DNA from: Pseudomonadota bacterium
Lineage (GTDB): Bacteria > Pseudomonadota > Alphaproteobacteria > Rhizobiales > Hyphomicrobiaceae
NCBI GenBank assembly: GCA_023416575.1
Contig: JAEZHL010000349.1
Location: 1-10,898, forward strand
Reading direction: 5' to 3'
Length of the DNA: 10,898 nt
In this document: piece by piece, positions 5,998 through 10,898 of the stretch
Numbering within the stretch: the stretch's first letter is position 1
How the letters are laid out: the number at the start of each line of letters is the position of its first letter
The notes under the pieces: model-generated
Database searches by the model: none
What the model saw: only the letters and a program-made list of their open reading frames with translations
Told to the model about the DNA's origin: nothing
Made by a program: the position numbers and the translations under genes

Positions 5998-7605
5998 TCA
6001 CATACGGAAGACGCCGAACCGGGTCTCCGGAATCGGCGCATTGAAGCACGCTGAAAGGCAGAGCGCCAGCACGCGGCGAGTCTCGCGCGGAGCGATGATG
6101 CCATCATCCCAGAGGCGCGCGGTCGCATAGTAGGGATGCCCCTCGCGCTCGAACTGATCCAGGATCGGAGCCTTGAATGCGGTCTCCTCCTCGACGCTCC
6201 ACGACTTGCCCTCAGCCTCGATATTGTCACGGCGCACCGTCGCCAGCACCGAGGCTGCCTGCGGCCCCCCCATCACCGAAATGCGCGCGTTCGGCCACAT
6301 GAACAGGAAGCGCGGATCGTAAGCCCGTCCACACATGGCGTAGTTGCCGGCACCATAGCTGCCCCCCACGATGACGGTGATCTTGGGCACGTTCGCACTC
6401 GCCACCGCCGTCACCATCTTGGCGCCGTGTCGCGCGATGCCGCCTGCCTCCGCATCGCGCCCCACCATGAAGCCCGTGATGTTCTGCAGGAACAGCAGCG
6501 GAATGCGCCTCTGGCATGCGAGCTCGATGAAGTGCGCCGCCTTCTGCGCCGTCTCGGAATAGAGGATGCCGTTGTTGGCGAGGATCGCTACGGGCATGCC
6601 CTCGATCCGGGCGAAGCCCGTGACGAGCGACGTCGCATAGCGTGCCTTAAACTCGTCGAGCTCCGAGCCATCGACGAGACGCGCGATCACTTCGCGTAAG
6701 TCATATTGCGTGGCCAGCGAGGCCGGAACGCAGCCGTCGATCTCCTCCTCCGGGTAGGCGGGCGGCCGCGGCTCCGCGAGCGCGATGTCGAGCTTCTTCG
6801 TCGTGTTAAGGTTGGCGACGATATTGCGCGCGATCTCCAGTGCATGGGCATCATCGAGCGCGAAATGGTCCGCGACGCCCGACAGCCGGGTGTGCACATC
6901 GGCGCCGCCGAGGTCTTCCGCGCTGACCGTCTCGCCCGTCGCCGCCTTGACCAGAGGCGGCCCGCCCAGAAATATCGTGCCCTGACGGCGCACGATAATG
7001 CTCTCGTCGGACATGGCCGGCACGTATGCGCCGCCGGCCGTGCAGCTCCCCATGACCACCGCGATCTGCGGAATGCCCTCGGCGGACATGCGGGCCTGAT
7101 TATAAAAGATGCGTCCGAAGTGCTCTTTGTCCGGGAACACCTCGGTGTGATGGGGCAGGTTGGCGCCGCCGCTATCCACGAGATAGATGCACGGCAGCCG
7201 ATTCTCGCGCGCGATCTCCTGAGCGCGCACATGCTTCTTGACGGTCATCGGAAAATAAGTGCCGCCCTTGATGGTGGCATCATTGGCAACGATCACGCAT
7301 TCCCGACCAGCAACTCGACCGATCCCGGTGATGAGGCCGGCGCCGTGAATGTCGCCCGAGTAGAGGCCATAGGCAGCCAGCGGCGAGAACTCGAGCAGCG
7401 GCGTGCCGGGATCGAGGAGCCGCATCACGCGATCCCGCGGCAGCAGCTTGCCGCGTGCTTCATGGCGCTTGCGCAACTTTTCCGGCCCGCCCTGGGCAGC
7501 CTCTGCCCGCTTCTCAGCCAGATCCGCAACCAGCGCCCGCATCGCTTCGGCATTGGCACGGAAGTTACGGCTGGACGGATTGATCTCAGATACGATCCTG
7601 GGCAT
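5998..7605 (-). CDS. Acyl-CoA carboxylase beta subunit, methylcrotonoyl-CoA/geranyl-CoA type
   Basis: This is the 535-residue carboxyltransferase subunit of a biotin-dependent acyl-CoA carboxylase. It transfers CO2 from carboxybiotin on a partner alpha subunit to the gamma carbon of a beta-branched enoyl-CoA. The N-terminal half (about 30-280) has YLVDSGGANLPHHTEVFPD (141-159), VMGSCTAGGAYVPAMSDE (184-201) and FLGGPPLVKAATGE (212-225). The C-terminal half has QNITGFMVG (374-382) and GGSYGAGNYAMCGRAYDPRF (414-433). The C terminus NAPIPETRFGVFRM is typical of methylcrotonoyl-CoA carboxylase beta. The ATG at 7605 has AGAGGAA just upstream and gives the usual family start, so the open frame to 7647 is not used. 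Odd points: no alpha subunit, acyl-CoA dehydrogenase or hydratase gene lies nearby, and MGGPQAA (445-451) has Pro where I remember Glu in methylcrotonoyl-CoA enzymes. The substrate could be methylcrotonoyl-CoA, geranyl-CoA or a relative. Confidence 0.9.
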   Translation of the reverse strand: MPRIVSEINPSSRNFRANAEAMRALVADLAEKRAEAAQGGPEKLRKRHEARGKLLPRDRVMRLLDPGTPLLEFSPLAAYGLYSGDIHGAGLITGIGRVAGRECVIVANDATIKGGTYFPMTVKKHVRAQEIARENRLPCIYLVDSGGANLPHHTEVFPDKEHFGRIFYNQARMSAEGIPQIAVVMGSCTAGGAYVPAMSDESIIVRRQGTIFLGGPPLVKAATGETVSAEDLGGADVHTRLSGVADHFALDDAHALEIARNIVANLNTTKKLDIALAEPRPPAYPEEEIDGCVPASLATQYDLREVIARLVDGSELDEFKARYATSLVTGFARIEGMPVAILANNGILYSETAQKAAHFIELACQRRIPLLFLQNITGFMVGRDAEAGGIARHGAKMVTAVASANVPKITVIVGGSYGAGNYAMCGRAYDPRFLFMWPNARISVMGGPQAASVLATVRRDNIEAEGKSWSVEEETAFKAPILDQFEREGHPYYATARLWDDGIIAPRETRRVLALCLSACFNAPIPETRFGVFRM

Positions 7606-7775
7606 GGCTTCCTCTGGACGCACGAGCCGCCAATCAAGCAGCGCCACCGGCCGACGGCAAGCGGGTCATCGCAGTCGACCGTTCGGCTTCCGGGGTGTGA
7701 CGGCAACGGTCGTATTTGACAAGCCCCCGCCCGCCATCGTCAGAATAGAGACGAACGTGAGCCCGAGGCATTCAG
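7606..7775. promoter_or_regulatory. Divergent control region, carboxylase / P450
   Basis: This 170-base region separates two divergent starts. It contains a perfect eight-base inverted repeat, CGACCGTT (7676-7683) and AACGGTCG (7705-7712), with 21 bases between the arms, and a direct repeat GACGGCAA (7653-7660 and 7699-7706). The right arm ends three bases before a TTGACA box, a position where a bound protein would touch RNA polymerase. No clear promoter pair for the carboxylase is visible on the minus strand. Confidence 0.45.
7716..7746 (+). promoter_or_regulatory. Probable sigma-70-type promoter of the P450 gene
   Basis: A perfect TTGACA at 7716-7721 is followed after 19 bases by CAGAAT at 7741-7746, which matches four of six -10 positions. 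The spacing is a little long, as is common for promoters that need an activator. A transcript starting near 7754 would carry a short leader with GAGG (7764-7767) eight bases before the ATG. Confidence 0.45.
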
Positions 7776-9002
7776 ATGACCGCCGTGGACTTCAACAGCC
7801 CGGACATCATCGCAAACCCTTACCCAGCGCTGGCCCGGCTGCGTCAGGGCCCGCCGGTGCAGTGGAACAAGAGCGTCTCTGCCTGGTGCGTCTTCCCCTA
7901 CAAGGAGGTGCGCGCCGCCTATCGCGAGCCGAACCTGTCCTCCGACCGGATCCGGCCGTTCGCACGCCATGCCGGCGGTGGCAACCCTGATATCGCCTAC
8001 CTCGGCGCGTGTATCGGGCTATGGATGGTCTTCAACGATCCGCCAGTGCATACGCGGCTGCGAAAGCTCGTGCAGATGGCGTTCCTGCCCCAGGCGATCG
8101 AGGCCTTGCGCCCGGTCATTGCGGAGCAGACCGACCGTCTCCTGGCAGGACTGGTCAGGAAGGGAGCGGAAGCAGACTTCGTCCGCGATTTCGCCTACCC
8201 GCTGCCTGCCAACGTCATCGCGGACATGCTGGGCGTACCGGCTCCGGATGTGGACCAGCTCAAGGCTTGGTCCGACGAGCTCGCCCGCTTCGTGCTGACG
8301 ACACGTGCCGACCCCGGCAAGTATGGCCCGGCTGCCGCTGCGCTCCGCCAGATGAACGACTATTTCGGGCGCCACATCGCCGAACGCCGCGCGCGTCCCG
8401 GAGAGAAGATCATCGACCGGCTGATCGCGGCCCACGACGGCGACGACCTCCTGACCCTCGAGGAGCTGCTGGCCTCCTGCATCCTGCTGCTGTTCGCCGG
8501 CCACGAGACGACGACCCACTTCTTTTCGAGCGGGCTCAGGGCACTCCACGGCCATCCTGATCAGCTGCGCCTGATGCACGAGAGGTTGGGCGACCCAGCG
8601 GTGGTGCGGAACGCCGTCAACGAGATGCTCCGATGGGACGGGCCGATCATCGCGATTTCGCGGGTTGCCAGTGCGCCGCTCGAGCTTGCGGGAACGCCCA
8701 TCGGGGCTGGCGAGCGCGTCTATATCTTTGCGGCGGCGGCAAACCGCGATGGCAACGTTTTCCTGGAGGCGGAGAGCTTCGACATCACGCGTCCTGACGC
8801 TGCGCGGATGATCACGTTCGGCTTCGGGCTCCATACCTGCCTGGGGCTGCATCTCGCCTGGCTCGAAGGCGAGGTCGCCTGGCCGCGCATTCTGCAGGCG
8901 CTGAGCGGATGGCGGATCGCGCCCCATGAGCCCGAGTTCACCTCGACGCTCGTGGTGCGTGGTGTCAAACGACTGCCGCTGACGCCCTCCCGGGCGGGAT
9001 AA
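7776..9002 (+). CDS. Cytochrome P450
   Basis: This is a soluble bacterial class I-type P450 of 408 residues, a haem-thiolate monooxygenase expected to need ferredoxin and ferredoxin reductase. It has no membrane anchor. Motifs run in the correct order: DPPVHTRLRKLV in the C-helix, FAGHETTTHF at 240-249 (I-helix with the acid-alcohol pair E244-T245 for oxygen activation), E283-x-x-R286 in NEMLRWDGP, ANRDGNVF, and the haem loop FGFGLHTCLG at 348-357 with ligand Cys355. Small departures from the usual pattern are LHLAWLE after the haem loop, where most bacterial P450s have an Arg after LA, and NRDGNVF where NRDP is usual. The ATG at 7776 has GAGG eight bases upstream. No redox partner gene is in the window. 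Divergence from the carboxylase gene suggests shared control, perhaps in oxidation of a branched or terpenoid compound. The substrate is unknown. Confidence 0.95.
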   Translation: MTAVDFNSPDIIANPYPALARLRQGPPVQWNKSVSAWCVFPYKEVRAAYREPNLSSDRIRPFARHAGGGNPDIAYLGACIGLWMVFNDPPVHTRLRKLVQMAFLPQAIEALRPVIAEQTDRLLAGLVRKGAEADFVRDFAYPLPANVIADMLGVPAPDVDQLKAWSDELARFVLTTRADPGKYGPAAAALRQMNDYFGRHIAERRARPGEKIIDRLIAAHDGDDLLTLEELLASCILLLFAGHETTTHFFSSGLRALHGHPDQLRLMHERLGDPAVVRNAVNEMLRWDGPIIAISRVASAPLELAGTPIGAGERVYIFAAAANRDGNVFLEAESFDITRPDAARMITFGFGLHTCLGLHLAWLEGEVAWPRILQALSGWRIAPHEPEFTSTLVVRGVKRLPLTPSRAG

Positions 9003-9545
9003 TCAGCGCGGAGGCCGATACGCCGATAAGCGCCGGTCAAGCCGCTGCCCCATCTGGAAGTGCTCCCGCAGCACCGGCAGCTGCTGCTCGGCGAAGCGCC
9101 TCAACTGGGGCTGCTGACCGCGGCTGGCATACGTCCGGTAGAGATCGATCGCGTTCTGGTGCGCATCGACCTGCGTTTCAATGAACGCTTGATTGAACTC
9201 GCGGGGCGGCACAGCTCGGAGATGCTGGAGGAGCATCTGGCCTTCGGCGTCGGGCCTCGCCGGCGGCAGCCTCAATCCGGCACCAGTGATGATGGCCCGC
9301 AACTGCCTGTCGTTGGCGCGATGATCCGCGATCAGGCGCCGCGCGTACGACCGGATTTGGGGATTACGCGAGCGACTGAGCGCAAGCTGGCTCGATATGA
9401 TCTCGAACTGATCGCCAGCACGCGCCTTGCGGGCGAACATCTGCGAGCTCAGCCGCGAGGCAACCGGCCCGTCGGGTCCTCTCTGGGCAGCAACGGGGCC
9501 CGACACGCTGGCGATCAGCAGTGCCGCCAAGGCATACCTGAGCAT
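9003..9545 (-). CDS. Exported DUF4142-type (ferritin-like fold) protein
   Basis: This is a 180-residue protein with a signal peptide at residues 1-20 (MLRYALAALLIASVSGPVAA, cleavage before QRG). The mature part resembles DUF4142, whose members are periplasmic four-helix proteins of unclear function, loosely compared with ferritin-like folds. Visible family-like pieces are FARKARAGDQFEIISSQLAL (37-56), RSYARRLIADHRAND (65-79), FNQAFIETQVDAHQNAIDLY (117-136) and RFAEQQLPVLREHF (150-163), with histidines at 75, 129 and 162. The ATG at 9545 has AGGGAG seven bases upstream. A TTG at 9566 is in frame, but its ribosome site would then lie inside the gene. Its stop directly abuts the P450 stop with no gap, and it is divergent from the GTPase gene. 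A metal or stress role is not shown by the sequence. Confidence 0.82.
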   Translation of the reverse strand: MLRYALAALLIASVSGPVAAQRGPDGPVASRLSSQMFARKARAGDQFEIISSQLALSRSRNPQIRSYARRLIADHRANDRQLRAIITGAGLRLPPARPDAEGQMLLQHLRAVPPREFNQAFIETQVDAHQNAIDLYRTYASRGQQPQLRRFAEQQLPVLREHFQMGQRLDRRLSAYRPPR

Positions 9546-9660
9546 GGGCAGTCTCCCTAGCTTCAACCTTAGACTGCAGCGCTTAACCTCTCGCCGGTGG
9601 CTTCGTTCCGGTGGGGCTCTTGAAGGTTGCTGCCGCGAACGCTAGGTCGAGCGGGAAAGC
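9546..9660. promoter_or_regulatory. Divergent control region, DUF4142 gene / GTPase gene
   Basis: This 115-base gap holds a seven-base inverted repeat CAACCTT (9564-9570) / AAGGTTG (9623-9629) and two CCGGTGG copies whose starts are 14 bases apart (9594 and 9608). The ribosome site of the DUF4142 gene is clear. The GTPase gene has only a loose purine stretch (GAGCGGGAAAGC) before its ATG, and no good promoter pair is visible. Confidence 0.25.
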
Positions 9661-10898
9661 ATGAGGCAAACCCGAGGCCCGAGCGGCATGGTGGGCTGGT
9701 TTTCCCGCACGAACGGCATCGTTGCACGACGGTGGAACGAGCTGTGGGCCGCTGTCCGCAAGCCCGCCGCGGGCCCGCCCGAAATCGAAGCGATCGCCGC
9801 GACCGCGCGGCAGAATGCCTCGGTGGTCTGGCTGATCGGCAAGGTGCAGTCCGGCAAGACATCGATCGTGCGCACCTTGACCGGTTGTTCCGATGCCGAG
9901 ATCGGCAGCGGCTATGCGGCGTGCACGCGCACCTCCCGTGTTTTCGACTATCCCTCCGAGGCGCCGGTCATCCGCTTCCTCGACACGCGCGGCCTCGGCG
10001 AAGCCCGATATGATCCGACTGAGGATTTGGCCTTCAGCGAACGCCAGTCACACCTGATGGTGGCTGTCATGAAGGCGCTGGATCCCCAGCAGGATGCGAT
10101 CGTGTCGGTCATCAAGGATCTCCGCCGGCGCCAGCCATCCTGGCCAGTGATCGTCGCCCAGACCTCCCTGCACGAGGGCTACCCGAGTGGGGCAAATCAC
10201 CCATCCGGCTATGCGTACGAGCTGGGAACCGGTCTGCCGACCGAAAACATCCCGGCAGAATTGGCCCGCAGCCTTGCCTTCCAGCGCAGCCTGTTCAGCG
10301 ACATACCGGGAACGGGCGCGATCCTGTTCGCACCCATCGACTTCACGAAGCCCGAGGACGGCTATCGCCCTGCTGATTATGGGTTCGATGCGTTCGTCTC
10401 GGCGCTGCGCATAGCCGCTCCGGCAGCCCTGGCGGCGGTGCTCGAGGGCATTCAGGCGGCTGCCAACGATGCGCGCAGCGCACGCGCTCATCCGCATGTG
10501 GTCGGCTATGCGACGGCCGCAGCCGCAGCCGATGTGGTCCCGCTCGCGGGCATCGTCGCCGTTCCCGGCGTGCAGGCGAAGATGCTGCACAGCCTCGCCG
10601 AGATCTACGGCGTCTCCTGGGACAAGCGAACCCTCGGCGACTTCGCCAAGTGTTTCGGCCTCGGCACAATCATCAGAGCAGCCAGCCAGCTCGGCATCCG
10701 CCAGATGGTCAAAATGATTCCTGTGTACGGCCAGACGGCAGGCACCGTGGCCGCCAGCGCAGCGAGCTTTGCCACCACCTTCGCGCTCGGTAAGGCGGCG
10801 TGCTATTTTCTTGCGCGCCGGCGGAGAGGAGACCTCGACTTGGCTGGTGTGTCAGAAGCCTACAGCGCTGCCCTTGCCGAGGCATTCGATATCTCGGC
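9661..10898 (+). CDS. GTPase with DUF697-like C-terminal region (3' end outside window)
   Basis: The frame is open from the ATG at 9661 to the window edge (412 full codons), with an in-frame TAG at 9643-9645 limiting the start. A second Met codon at 9688 is a possible alternative. The P-loop is GKVQSGKTS (60-68), with catalytic-type K66 and T67. A Thr-containing switch region lies around ACTRTS (87-92). DTRG (108-111) is the Walker B/G3 motif. The expected G4 motif NKxD is missing: at that position the sequence reads VIVAQTSLHEGYP (163-175). Residues about 280-345 (VVGYATAAAAADVVPLAGIV, then VPGVQAKMLHSLAEIYG) resemble DUF697, found in YcjF-like proteins. Hydrophobic segments at about 290-302 and 360-383, the latter followed by RRRR, suggest membrane association. 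The family is poorly characterised; an envelope or stress role is a guess. Confidence 0.85.
   Translation, partial: MRQTRGPSGMVGWFSRTNGIVARRWNELWAAVRKPAAGPPEIEAIAATARQNASVVWLIGKVQSGKTSIVRTLTGCSDAEIGSGYAACTRTSRVFDYPSEAPVIRFLDTRGLGEARYDPTEDLAFSERQSHLMVAVMKALDPQQDAIVSVIKDLRRRQPSWPVIVAQTSLHEGYPSGANHPSGYAYELGTGLPTENIPAELARSLAFQRSLFSDIPGTGAILFAPIDFTKPEDGYRPADYGFDAFVSALRIAAPAALAAVLEGIQAAANDARSARAHPHVVGYATAAAAADVVPLAGIVAVPGVQAKMLHSLAEIYGVSWDKRTLGDFAKCFGLGTIIRAASQLGIRQMVKMIPVYGQTAGTVAASAASFATTFALGKAACYFLARRRRGDLDLAGVSEAYSAALAEAFDIS

Noticed and set aside
6706..7719. A 337-codon plus-strand open frame across the carboxylase gene
   Set aside because: It is antisense to strongly conserved carboxyltransferase motifs and its product shows no recognisable domain.
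8019..8927. A 302-codon minus-strand open frame inside the P450 gene
   Set aside because: It is a shadow of the P450 coding frame, whose haem, ExxR and I-helix motifs are all intact.
9594..9614. Two CCGGTGG copies 14 bases apart suggesting a tandem-repeat operator
   Set aside because: Only seven GC-rich bases match exactly and just two copies exist, which is weak in DNA of this composition.
10048..10590. A 180-codon minus-strand open frame within the GTPase gene
   Set aside because: It is antisense to the GTPase/DUF697-like frame that stays open for 412 codons with a P-loop and G3 motif.

Overview
This is a GC-rich window with the dense, mostly gap-free gene packing of an alphaproteobacterial chromosome. 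Several products (DNA polymerase III chi, the MarR-type regulator, the DUF4142 protein, the acyl-CoA carboxylase beta subunit) read like proteins of Hyphomicrobiales (Bradyrhizobium-like or related). That placement rests on remembered family resemblance and base composition, not on a search, and the genus cannot be fixed. I see no rRNA, tRNA, CRISPR, insertion sequence, integrase or phage gene, and no intergenic gap exceeds about 235 bases.

Layout, left to right: a minus-strand gene for a 599-residue exported or membrane-anchored protein of unknown function (48-1847); a plus-strand sodium:solute symporter (2056-3441); minus-strand holC, DNA polymerase III chi (3460-3909, GTG start); a minus-strand MarR-family regulator with a Lys/Ala/Pro tail (4142-4696), with a strong hairpin just downstream; a divergent AraC-family regulator (4897-5955); a minus-strand biotin-dependent acyl-CoA carboxylase beta subunit of the methylcrotonoyl-CoA/geranyl-CoA type (5998-7605); a divergent cytochrome P450 (7776-9002); a small minus-strand secreted DUF4142-type protein (9003-9545) whose stop codon abuts that of the P450; and a plus-strand GTPase with a DUF697-like C-terminal region (9661 to the window edge), whose 3' end is missing.

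Each gene is transcribed opposite to at least one neighbour, except holC and marR, which run in the same direction but are separated by a hairpin and a TATAAT-like box. The window is therefore mainly a row of single-gene units. The likeliest functional grouping is the middle: the MarR and AraC regulators share a 200-base divergent control region, and the carboxylase and P450 share a 170-base one that holds a perfect 8-base inverted repeat and a consensus -35 box. This could be a small regulated locus for breakdown of a branched or terpenoid acid, but the carboxylase's biotin-carrying alpha subunit and the P450's redox partners are not in the window.

No clear-cut undescribed system is visible. 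The most unusual items are the P-loop GTPase with no canonical NKxD motif joined to a DUF697-like region, the orphan carboxylase beta/P450 pair with its operator-like repeat, and the unannotatable 599-residue envelope protein.
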